Part shown: positions 16,712 to 23,590 of the stretch, in pieces | How the letters are laid out: each line of letters begins with the position of its first letter | Position numbering within the stretch: position 1 is the first letter of the stretch | Source of the DNA: Peptoniphilaceae bacterium AMB_02 | GTDB taxonomy: Bacteria > Bacillota > Clostridia > Tissierellales > Peptoniphilaceae | DNA length: 64,000 nucleotides | Reading direction: 5' to 3' | Assembly (NCBI GenBank): GCA_036321625.1 | Contig: CP143259.1 | Span: 186,001-250,000, forward strand | Notes under the pieces: model-generated | Database searches by the model: none | The model's input: only the letters and a program-made list of their open reading frames with translations | What the model was told of the DNA's origin: nothing | Position numbers and translations under genes: made by a program

Positions 16712-17065
16712 ATGGGATTAAATATGAAGTTAAAAGGCAATAATAGTATAAGTATAGTAGAATTATCTGCAATTTTAGAAAATCAAATAGGAGCAGATTT
16801 GATTACAAAAACCGGAAGGGTAGCAGGTGATTTGACAGTTATTTTAATGTGCTTTGAAAAGTTTTATTTTAGAACAGGTAGTTACGCGGGACTCACTATT
16901 ATGCTTTCTGAATCGCCGGAAGAACAAATAGCCGATGTTGTCGGATTTGGTGGAGGTGATGGTATATTCAACATCAGTTGGGGTGCAAATCGAAACTTCG
17001 CCGAAAGGGCAGCAGAAATAATCAGAGGAAATGGATTTGAGATAGAAATAGGAAATCAAGAGTAA
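16712..17065 (+). CDS. Small hypothetical protein, possibly DUF6054-like
   Basis: A 117-residue soluble protein that I do not confidently recognise. It contains a glycine-rich turn (VVGFGGGDGIFNISWGA) and a C-terminal amphipathic helix (FAERAAEIIRGNGFEIE). The overall look recalls the small Firmicutes family DUF6054, but this is from memory only. A GGAGG ribosome site precedes the ATG. It sits in the same-direction string of small genes after corA and the hydrolase. Confidence 0.6.
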   Translation: MGLNMKLKGNNSISIVELSAILENQIGADLITKTGRVAGDLTVILMCFEKFYFRTGSYAGLTIMLSESPEEQIADVVGFGGGDGIFNISWGANRNFAERAAEIIRGNGFEIEIGNQE

Positions 17066-17157
17066 ATGATTGGGAAATTGCAGTTTGCTATGCAAAAATC
17101 TTATAAGTGTGGCGAATTGCACAAATAGTGAAGATAGAATCACAAAGGATTAAGTCT

Positions 17158-17601
17158 ATGAAAATCACCGAAATAAAAGAAAATAAAAAGAGATACTTAG
17201 ACCTACTTCTATTGGCAGATGAACAGGAGAGCATAATAGACAAGTACATCGATAGAGGTGAACTATACCTATTTGAAGATGGCGGAGTAAAGGCTCTATG
17301 TGTTGTTACCGATGAAGGAAAGGGCGTACTTGTGATAAAGAGTATAGCTGTGTATCCTGAATTCCATGGGCGGGGATATGGGAGAATGCTAATCGAATAT
17401 ATCGAGAGCGAATACGCTGGAGAATTTTCCGTACTTAGAGTAGGGACGGGTGATAGCGAGACTACAATCCCGTTTTATAAAAAATGTGGTTTTGAAGAAG
17501 TCTATAGAATAAAAGACTTTTTTACGAATAACTACGACCTGCCCATATATGAAAATGGAGTATTATTAGAGGACATGGTGTATTTGGAAAAGAAGATTTA
17601 A
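17158..17601 (+). CDS. GNAT-family N-acetyltransferase
   Basis: A 147-residue GNAT acetyltransferase: beta strand KSIAVYPEFHGRGYG with the acetyl-CoA binding R/Q-x-x-G-x-G/A-like turn (HGRGYGRML), then the later strand RVGTGDSETTIPFYKKCGFEEVYR. The frame is open upstream to a GTG at 17107, but CAAAGGAT before the ATG at 17158 makes that the likely start. The acceptor substrate is unknown. It is followed two bases later by the arsC-like gene region. Confidence 0.82.
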   Translation: MKITEIKENKKRYLDLLLLADEQESIIDKYIDRGELYLFEDGGVKALCVVTDEGKGVLVIKSIAVYPEFHGRGYGRMLIEYIESEYAGEFSVLRVGTGDSETTIPFYKKCGFEEVYRIKDFFTNNYDLPIYENGVLLEDMVYLEKKI

Positions 17602-17615
17602 GGGTGAGGAGATTT

Positions 17616-18041
17616 ATGAAAACAAGAATAGCTTTTATCTGCGTACACAATTCATGTAGGAGTCAAATTGCCGAAGCGTTGACAAAAAAACATGGTTCGG
17701 ATGTATTTGATGCATACTCGGCAGGAACTGAGCTTAAGGACAATATAAATGAAGATGCCGTGAGAATTATGAAAGAACTTCATGGAATCGATATGGAAGA
17801 AACACAGACTCCAAAACTGTTAAATGAAATACCCGAAGTTGAAATAATTATCACGATGGGTTGTAATGTGGTCTGTCCGGTACTACCTTATAAGTACTAT
17901 ACAGAAGATTGGGGACTGGACGATCCTTCAGGAAAATCCGATGCAGTCTTTAAAGAGGTTATAGACAAGATAGAAAACAAAGTTTTAGATTTGGTTGAAA
18001 GAGTACGAAGTGGGGAATTAGATTTAGAAATTAATAGATGA
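17616..18041 (+). CDS. arsC: Arsenate reductase ArsC, thioredoxin-coupled type / low-Mr phosphatase fold
   Basis: A 141-residue low-molecular-weight phosphatase-fold protein. The CX5R loop is CVHNSCRS (Cys9, Arg15), and two further cysteines lie in MGCNVVCPVLP (Cys83, Cys87), followed by EDWGLDDPSGK. This arrangement matches the thioredoxin-coupled ArsC of Gram-positive bacteria rather than tyrosine phosphatases. Closely related orphan proteins occur without arsenic genes, as here: no arsR or arsB is adjacent. The ATG at 17616 with AGGAG upstream is preferred to GTG at 17604. Confidence 0.85.
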   Translation: MKTRIAFICVHNSCRSQIAEALTKKHGSDVFDAYSAGTELKDNINEDAVRIMKELHGIDMEETQTPKLLNEIPEVEIIITMGCNVVCPVLPYKYYTEDWGLDDPSGKSDAVFKEVIDKIENKVLDLVERVRSGELDLEINR

Positions 18042-18081
18042 GTGATTAATTTGATGACAAAAGGAGATTAGTACTTCTTAT

Positions 18082-18125
18082 AGCTGATGATTTTATGTAC
18101 ATAAAAAGAAATCTCAGCTTTTTTA
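18082..18125 (+). terminator. Terminator after the arsC-like gene
   Basis: AGCTGA (18082-18087) pairs with TCAGCT (18114-18119), with further pairing of GATTTTATG and CATAAAA inside, and a T run follows. It closes the transcription unit that may begin at the cobalamin genes. Confidence 0.7.
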
Positions 18126-18261
18126 TTGTTCGGGCGGAATTTTGGGATGAAATTATCTGACAGCTTAGTCATTGTTAAATATATTATGAATATCTAATAT
18201 GCTAAATGATAACTATTAGCTACTTGTAATAATGGTTATTAAGTGATACTATAGAATAGAA

Positions 18262-18345
18262 AATAACCGGGAGCTTGTGAAAGGCTGAGAGGAGGCTATG
18301 CCTCGACCGTACCTGATTTGGATAATGCCAACGTAGGGAACAGAT
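18262..18345 (+). promoter_or_regulatory. TPP riboswitch upstream of thiC
   Basis: The conserved thi-box landmarks are present in order: GGGAGCTTGTG, GGCTGAGAGG, then ACCGTACCTGATTTGGATAA and TGCCAACGTAGGGAA. It binds thiamine pyrophosphate and should lower thiC expression when thiamine is plentiful. A strong terminator at 18384-18410 follows, so control is probably by transcription attenuation. Confidence 0.97.
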
Positions 18346-18383
18346 ATTATATCGTGCATTGAAATTTTAACTTTTTTGCATGC

Positions 18384-18410
18384 TCCCCTTTTCAAAAAGG
18401 GGATTTTTTT
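18384..18410 (+). terminator. Terminator of the thiC riboswitch
   Basis: TCCCCTTTT and AAAAGGGGA form a 9-bp stem with a two-base loop (C-A), followed by seven T residues. It lies between the TPP aptamer and thiC and is the likely regulated terminator. Confidence 0.9.
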
Positions 18411-18516
18411 ATTTCAGTGATTAAAAGTGTAATTACTTCCTTAATTGAAATTTAAGGGACCGAAAATATAATCGTGGACTGAAATAAGATGATCCCAAAA
18501 TCAAATGGAGGATTAT

Positions 18517-19812
18517 ATGTATAAGACACAAATAGAAGCGGCAAGAGCAGGTATCACGACACCTCAGATGAAAATGGTACTTGAAAAGGAGAGCATTAGT
18601 GAAGAAGAGTTACTTGAAAGAGTTAGTAAGGGGACTATAGCAATCCCTGCAAACATCAACCATAAATCGCTGAGCGCAGAGGGAGTCGGATGTAGTCTAA
18701 AGACGAAAATCAATGTAAATCTCGGTGTTTCAAAGGATGACTACAGATACGAGGAAGAGTGGAAGAAGGTAGAATTGGCTGAAAAGCTTGGAGCTCATGC
18801 CATAATGGATCTTAGTAATTACGGGAAAACTGCAAGCTTTAGAAGAGAATTAATTGAAAAAACTCCACTTATGATAGGAACAGTACCGATGTATGATGCT
18901 ATTGGCTACCTTGAAAAGAAACTTCAAGATATAACAGTAGATGATTTCTTTAAGGTCATAGAACACCAAGCTAAAGAAGGTGTTGATTTTATGACCATAC
19001 ATGCCGGAATAAACCGCAGAACATTAAGTTATTTTAAAGAAACCAAAAGAATTACAAATATCGTATCAAGAGGCGGATCACTCATATACGCATGGATGGA
19101 AATGACGGGAAACGAGAATCCTTTCTACGAGCACTATGACAGATTAATGGAGTTGTTAAGAGAATACGACGTTACCATAAGCATTGGAGATTCACTTAGA
19201 CCGGGCTGTTTACATGACAGTTCAGATGCCTCTCAGATTTCTGAACTTATCGAGCTTGGAATTCTGACAAAAAGAGCCTGGGATCATGGAGTGCAAGTCT
19301 TAATTGAAGGACCGGGACATATGGCTCTTAACGAAATAGCTGCAAATATGGAGATCGAGAAAAAATTATGCCATGGAGCACCTTTCTACGTTTTAGGACC
19401 TCTTGTAACTGATATTGCACCGGGCTATGATCATATCACTGCTGCGATAGGAGGAGCAATTGCAGCAAGCCATGGAGCTGACTTCCTTTGTTATGTAACA
19501 CCTGCAGAGCATCTGAGACTACCGGATTACTCTGATGTAAGAGAAGGAATAATAGCTTCCAGAATTGCTGCTCATGCCGCAGATATAGCAAAGGGAATAA
19601 AGGGAGCGAGAGATATCGACGATGAGATGAGTAGAGCCAGAAATTCACTTGATTGGGAAAAGATGTTTGCTCTCGCAATAGACGGAGAAAAAGCTAGAAA
19701 CTATTTCGAAAGCAAACTCCCCGAAGATATGCATAGCTGCTCAATGTGCGGAAAAATGTGTGCAATCAGAACGACGAATAAGATTATTGAATGTGGGGAA
19801 GTTGAGATTTAA
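18517..19812 (+). CDS. thiC: Phosphomethylpyrimidine synthase ThiC
   Basis: ThiC is a radical-SAM enzyme that converts aminoimidazole ribotide to HMP phosphate for thiamine synthesis. About 431 residues contain the family blocks [19 protein letters not shown]-like, TIHAGI, EGPGHM and [15 protein letters not shown]. The cluster-binding cysteines near the end read CSMCGKMC (C-x2-C-x3-C), one residue tighter than the E. coli CSMCGPKFC form. The ATG at 18517 sits five bases after GGAGG; an ATG at 18505 overlaps that site and is less likely. A TPP riboswitch controls it. Confidence 0.96.
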   Translation: MYKTQIEAARAGITTPQMKMVLEKESISEEELLERVSKGTIAIPANINHKSLSAEGVGCSLKTKINVNLGVSKDDYRYEEEWKKVELAEKLGAHAIMDLSNYGKTASFRRELIEKTPLMIGTVPMYDAIGYLEKKLQDITVDDFFKVIEHQAKEGVDFMTIHAGINRRTLSYFKETKRITNIVSRGGSLIYAWMEMTGNENPFYEHYDRLMELLREYDVTISIGDSLRPGCLHDSSDASQISELIELGILTKRAWDHGVQVLIEGPGHMALNEIAANMEIEKKLCHGAPFYVLGPLVTDIAPGYDHITAAIGGAIAASHGADFLCYVTPAEHLRLPDYSDVREGIIASRIAAHAADIAKGIKGARDIDDEMSRARNSLDWEKMFALAIDGEKARNYFESKLPEDMHSCSMCGKMCAIRTTNKIIECGEVEI

Positions 19813-19816
19813 TTAT

Positions 19817-19853
19817 AAACCGGTGAGTTTGTGAAGCAAACTCACCGGTTTTT
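19817..19853 (+). terminator. Terminator after thiC
   Basis: AACCGGTGAGTTTG and CAAACTCACCGGTT form a perfect 14-bp stem with a five-base loop, followed by T residues. Confidence 0.93.
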
Positions 19854-19882
19854 GTCTTTGAGTATTAGGTTAAATTTTTAAA

Positions 19883-20222
19883 GTAGCGACGTGAAGATGT
19901 CGCTTTATTTTTTTTAGGCTCCATCTGACGAGGGAGCTGTCAACTTGGTTGACTGAGGGAGAGATACACAAAGAGGAATGCGAAGAATTCTACTGCTATA
20001 TTTCAGACTTATCCCTAATCTCTCACGACTACCCAACCCATCAATAAAGCCTATGAAAGAGGTAGAGGAAGTGCCCCACTTCCACGTTTGTTTACAAGAC
20101 CAATGTAGTCATATAGGTTTTCAGTTTAGGTTACTACAATGTGGCATACGTAATTGCAGCCTTGGGTTTTCTCTCCCTCCGAATTTGCTTCACAAATCCA
20201 CCTCCCTCGTCATAGGGAGGCC
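19883..20222 (+). repeat. Dispersed intergenic repeat, full copy 2
   Basis: A short terminator-like hairpin (GTAGCGAC...GTCGCT plus T run) leads into the element proper (19917-20222). Its left end, GGCTCCATCTGACGAGGGAG, and its right end, CTCCCTCGTCATAGGGAGGCC, are inverted copies of each other. Each end contains its own small hairpin. The core carries the GAATTCTACTGCTATATTT, GTGCCCCACTTCCACG and GCAGCCTTGGGTTTTCTCTC blocks found in the other copies. No transposase lies inside, as expected for a MITE-like element. Confidence 0.85.
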
Positions 20223-20619
20223 ATCAAGGACTTCTACCACCATATTCCAGTTCATTTTGTGTTCTAAGGGAAAGTACATGCTAAAAAATGATTAAATCTG
20301 CTAAAAGACTCTTATACGATAAGTCTAAAAATATCAAGCGAATCCATGGATTAGATATTGATATAAGTTGATTATGGTGGTAGGCATGCGTGTGGGATGC
20401 GATGAAATGAGGACTTGCGTCCAGTTATTTCATTATCGTAATATAATTAATGATTTATATTGAACGGACAATTTGATTTTTTGACTTATAAAAGCTCATA
20501 GAGTAGATGAGTAGTAAAAGAATGGCAAAATACTTATTTAGACTAAAGAGACAGCTGGAGCTGCTTTTGTTACTTTATTGTAACAAATTTTAAAAAGTTG
20601 GAAATTAATTATTTTAAAA
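20223..20619 (+). other. Intergenic stretch without recognisable genes
   Basis: About 400 bases between the repeat and the wall-hydrolase promoter. A GGACTTGCGTCC hairpin inside a loose ATGAAAT/ATTTCAT dyad (20401-20440) is the only structure I noticed. No coding frame with a ribosome site was seen. Confidence 0.5.
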
Positions 20620-20648
20620 TTGACACCAAAAATATGCTCGGCTATAAT
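20620..20648 (+). promoter_or_regulatory. Consensus sigma-A promoter of the CWB2/M23 gene
   Basis: TTGACA (20620-20625), a 17-base spacer and TATAAT (20643-20648) are perfect matches to the vegetative consensus. Transcription should begin near 20655. Confidence 0.9.
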
Positions 20649-20653
20649 TTATA

Positions 20654-20693
20654 TTGTAATCATTTTGTAATCTTTTTGTAATCAAATTGTAAT
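20654..20693 (+). promoter_or_regulatory. Four tandem WalR-like half-sites
   Basis: TTGTAAT occurs four times at 20654, 20665, 20676 and 20687, an exact 11-bp period. Each neighbouring pair reads TGTAAT-N5-TGTAAT, the published binding pattern of WalR (YycF), the essential regulator of cell-wall hydrolases in Bacillota. The array starts just after the -10 box and covers the start site, a place better suited to repression than activation. Assignment to WalR is inference from the motif and the M23 hydrolase downstream. Confidence 0.65.
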
Positions 20694-20709
20694 AAAGAGG
20701 TGTAAGCAG

Positions 20710-22054
20710 ATGCAGCGATTAATAAAACGGGCGATTCTATTGTTATTTGTTACGACGTTACTTTTAATTCCTGTAATAGGAAGTGCAGACGGTGAAGTAA
20801 TAAGGATAAGTGGCAGCAATAGATATGAAACCTCATTAAAATTAAACCAATATTTCGGTTGGGCAAACTCGGCTATAGTAATAAATGGAGAATCTTTTCC
20901 GGATTCGATAAGTGCTACTTCACTTTCGGCACAGATAGGTGCGCCAATTTATATTTCTGCTAATGTGGAAGTGTTGAGGGGCGAGTTTAATAGACTTGGA
21001 GTGTCTAATGTAATTATAGTCGGTGGTGAAAACTCTGTTTCAAAAGACATTGAGGATAATTTAAGGGATACATACAATGTAAAAAGATTGGCAGGTAGAA
21101 ATAGATACGCAACCTCTGATTTTGTTGCCAATTATGCAGGTCTTAATACCGTTGCAGTAGTTTCGGGGCAAGACTACAAGGACGCATTGATATCTACTAA
21201 TTTCCTTAAACCAAAAAATGTGGCTATTAAATTAAGTGATGGTGTAAGTTCAATACCGGATTTCAATATTAAATATGTAGTTGGTGAGAATGCTGTAGAG
21301 TCTCATGAAAATACTTATAGAATAAATACAGGTAATACTGAGTTTAATGCTTTAAAGATTTTTGAAACCATGCCTAGAAAGTCGAATTTAATCATTGCCG
21401 GAGACGGAAATTTCGCGGATGCTCTTTCAGCGGGCGGTGCACTTGAGGTTATGGGAAGCACAGCTTATGCTTGTTAATGGAGAGTATGCTTCTGAAAGAC
21501 TTCTTGAGACGGTAAAAAAATATGACAAGATATATATAGTTGGTGGAGAAAACAGTATCTCTAGTGCGGTAGAGAATAGTATAATCGAAACTAAAAGCAA
21601 TAAAAAATCTTATGTATCAGATGAAAGTGTATCACTGGGAGCTGAAAAAGTTGTTGATACTACAGGATATCAGTGGCCTGTACCTACTTGCGGATATATA
21701 ACCGACTATTTTGAAGTTAGGGTACATCCTATCAGAGGTACTATGGAACAGCATCTGGGGCTGGATATAGGTGCTGGAACAGGAGAAGAGATAGTAGCTA
21801 CTCAGTCCGGAACTGTAATTTTCTCAGGAGAAAACGGTGGTTATGGTAATTGTATTATTATAGATCATGGCAACGGTATTACTTCACTTTATGCTCATAT
21901 GTCTGAGTATGCAGCATGGGAAGGTCAGTATGTAGAAAAAGGACAGATAATAGGTTATGTAGGTACTACCGGTCTATCAACAGGGCCACATCTACATTTT
22001 GAAATTAGAATAGATGGAGTTCATCAAGATCCACTAAATTATGTAAGTTATTAA
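20710..22054 (+). pseudogene. CWB2 surface protein with M23 peptidase domain, frameshifted
   Basis: A secreted wall protein split between two frames. The first part (20710-21477) has a signal peptide ending near IGSADG and CWB2 repeats that anchor proteins to wall polymers (RISGSNRYETS; VGGENSVSKDIEDNL). The second frame picks up in the last CWB2 repeat (IVGGENSISSAVENSI) and continues into a LytM/M23 zinc peptidase with HLGLD and GPHLHFE ligands intact. The shift lies between about 21464 and 21467: one extra base puts the first frame into a TAA at 21475. The remaining sequence is intact, so the break is recent or a sequencing error. An intact version would cut peptidoglycan cross-links. Confidence 0.85.
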
Positions 22055-22059
22055 AATAA

Positions 22060-22097
22060 AACGCCTTCAGTTAGTTTATAGCTGAAGGCGTTTTTCT
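22060..22097. terminator. Terminator after the CWB2/M23 gene
   Basis: AACGCCTTCAG and CTGAAGGCGTT form an 11-bp stem followed by five T residues on the plus strand. The minus-strand side overlaps the end of the small membrane-protein gene and may serve it too. Confidence 0.9.
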
Positions 22098-22269
22098 AAT
22101 TATTTAGGGTATTTATTAAAATTATCATAAGAATAGCATATAATCGCAATTCCATCTCCTTTAAATATTGAAAGATGTCCGGATTTTCATGCTTCTTAAC
22201 TTTTCTTTCGCTGTATGCTTGCCATGCAAAGAATACTATGATTACAATAGTAGTAATTTTTGATGTCAT
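22096..22269 (-). CDS. Small membrane protein, hypothetical
   Basis: A 57-residue protein with an N-terminal hydrophobic helix (TTIVIIVFFAWQAY), a charged middle (SERKVKKHENPD) and a second hydrophobic stretch at the C-terminus. A strong AAGGGGGTA ribosome site stands before the ATG at 22269, better placed than the upstream ATG. I do not recognise a family. It lies between the wall gene terminator and the DtxR-family regulator. It could be a chance frame, so confidence is moderate. Confidence 0.45.
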   Translation of the reverse strand: MTSKITTIVIIVFFAWQAYSERKVKKHENPDIFQYLKEMELRLYAILMIILINTLNN

Positions 22270-22429
22270 TAAATACCCCCTTTTAATTATCAAAGATTAT
22301 TGGGTTGCTATTAATTGTCCAAATATTAGGCGTACTGAGAACACAAGAATTGCTGACTTTTCACAACAATCAGTCACTCTTCTTCTAGTGATTTAAATCG
22401 CTACTAAACTGTTTATTCACAAGCTAATC

Positions 22430-22801
22430 CTATTTGTCCTCTTTTTGTATATGCCTTTTAAATGCTTCAAAACTTTCTGCGCTTACAACATGTTCAATCT
22501 TGCATGCATCTTCCGTAGCAGTCTTTTCATCTACGCCTAAACTTTGAAGCCAGTCACTTATGATGATATGTCTTTCATATATCATATTGGCGATTTTGAG
22601 TCCCCTGTCGGTCAGCTCAATAAATCCCGAATCGTCCATGGTGATACACTCTTTTTCTCTGAGATTTTTCATTGCTACACTTACGCTTGCTTTTGAAAAA
22701 TCCAGTTCATTTGCAATATCAATAGAGCGCACATTTCCGTTTCTGTTTTTAAGAATCAATATTGTTTCCAAATAGTTTTCTGCAGATTCCATAAGTTTCA
22801 T
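22430..22801 (-). CDS. DtxR/MntR-family metal-dependent repressor
   Basis: A 123-residue regulator of the DtxR/IdeR/MntR family: N-terminal winged helix (SAENYLETILILKNRNGNVRSIDIANEL; KASVSVAMKNLREK) and the dimerisation and metal-binding helices (ERHIIISDWLQSLGVDEKTATEDACKIEHVVS), without the SH3 extension of DtxR. The ATG at 22801 lies nine bases after GGGGGA; upstream TTG codons abut that site. It is divergent from the feo operon and palindromes occur on both sides, so it probably senses Fe(II) or Mn(II) and controls feo and itself. Confidence 0.9.
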   Translation of the reverse strand: MKLMESAENYLETILILKNRNGNVRSIDIANELDFSKASVSVAMKNLREKECITMDDSGFIELTDRGLKIANMIYERHIIISDWLQSLGVDEKTATEDACKIEHVVSAESFEAFKRHIQKEDK

Positions 22802-22828
22802 ATACAACAATCCCCCTTATTGTTTACT

Positions 22829-22877
22829 AATAATGCGAATCATTATTAACCATCATCTTTACTCAATTATTATTATA
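22829..22877 (-). promoter_or_regulatory. Promoter and iron-box-like palindrome of the dtxR-type gene
   Basis: On the minus strand an extended -10 (TGG then TATAAT, 22877-22872) precedes a 19-bp palindrome AATAATGCGAATCATTATT (22829-22847). It matches 15 of 19 positions of the classical Fur box, though a DtxR-family protein is the local candidate. Its place just downstream of the predicted start suits autorepression. Confidence 0.6.
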
Positions 22878-22910
22878 CCATACATTTACAATATATATGA
22901 AAATAAAGTA

Positions 22911-22965
22911 TTGACAATTCAATTAGTACGTGCTAACCTATATGTGTATATGATAATGGTTATCA
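22911..22965 (+). promoter_or_regulatory. Promoter and operator of the feo operon
   Basis: TTGACA (22911-22916), 17 bases, then an extended -10 TGC-TAACCT (22934-22939). Directly after the expected start lies TGATAATGGTTATCA (22951-22965), a perfect GATAA-N3-TTATC dyad. The same dyad occurs at 28200-28212 between the aldehyde dehydrogenase and superoxide dismutase genes. Likely function: iron-dependent repression. Confidence 0.65.
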
Positions 22966-23096
22966 GACAGGTGTAGTACATACTCGTATTTTTAAATCTA
23001 TTCTTTATTGCATAATTAAACATTATGCATATTTGTATTCTTTATTTTACTACATCGGTAAATCACCATTAAATAATATCATAAAGGAGGTTTAAC

Positions 23097-23309
23097 ATGA
23101 TACCATTGGCATTTGCGGAAATGGGTAATAATTATGTCATTCAGAAAATAGGTGGCACTGCTGAAGTCAGAAAACATCTCGAAAATTTAGGGTTTATAAC
23201 GGGTGATGTCGTATCTGTTATATCCTCAATCGAAGGGAACATAATCGTTCAGGTAAAAGAGTCTAGAGTTGCCATAAATAAGGACATGGCAATGAAGATT
23301 ATGGTGTAG
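23097..23309 (+). CDS. feoA: FeoA-domain protein (first copy)
   Basis: A 70-residue SH3-like FeoA protein, an accessory of ferrous iron transport thought to act on FeoB in the cytoplasm. The FeoA pattern is visible: IQKIGGTAEVRKHLENLGFITGDVVSVIS followed by VAINKDMAMKIMV, shown here as a description of two blocks. AAAGGAGG with six bases of spacing gives the start. It is followed by a second, divergent feoA, a common arrangement in anaerobic Bacillota. Confidence 0.88.
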   Translation: MIPLAFAEMGNNYVIQKIGGTAEVRKHLENLGFITGDVVSVISSIEGNIIVQVKESRVAINKDMAMKIMV

Positions 23310-23324
23310 TAAAGGAGGGGTATG

Positions 23325-23546
23325 ATGAGAACGCTTAGAGACGCAAAAATTGGTGAGACGGTAAAGGTTGCTAAACTTCATGGAGAAGGAGCCATTAAGA
23401 GAAGGATAATGGATATGGGCATAACGAAGGGGACAGAGATTAAACTCGAAAAGTTAGCTCCATTGGGAGATCCTATAGAAGTAAAAGTAAGAGATTATCA
23501 ATTATCAATAAGAAAAAGTGATGCTGCATTGATTGAAGTTGTGTAA
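23325..23546 (+). CDS. feoA: FeoA-domain protein (second copy)
   Basis: A second FeoA, 73 residues, with the clearer family pattern GEGAIKRRIMDMGITKG and LGDPIEVKVRDYQLSIRK. Two ATG codons are adjacent (23322 and 23325); the second gives better spacing from GGAGGGG. Two FeoA proteins might form a heteromer or one may act as regulator, which the sequence cannot decide. FeoB follows after 44 bases. Confidence 0.9.
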   Translation: MRTLRDAKIGETVKVAKLHGEGAIKRRIMDMGITKGTEIKLEKLAPLGDPIEVKVRDYQLSIRKSDAALIEVV

Positions 23547-23590
23547 TTTTACACATTGGTTAGTTATAGCTAATAAAGGGGAGAATAAAT

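Noticed and set aside
21440-21490. Programmed frameshift in the CWB2/M23 gene
   Set aside because: No slippery heptamer, stop-proximal rare codon pattern or downstream pseudoknot was apparent; a simple one-base insertion explains it better.
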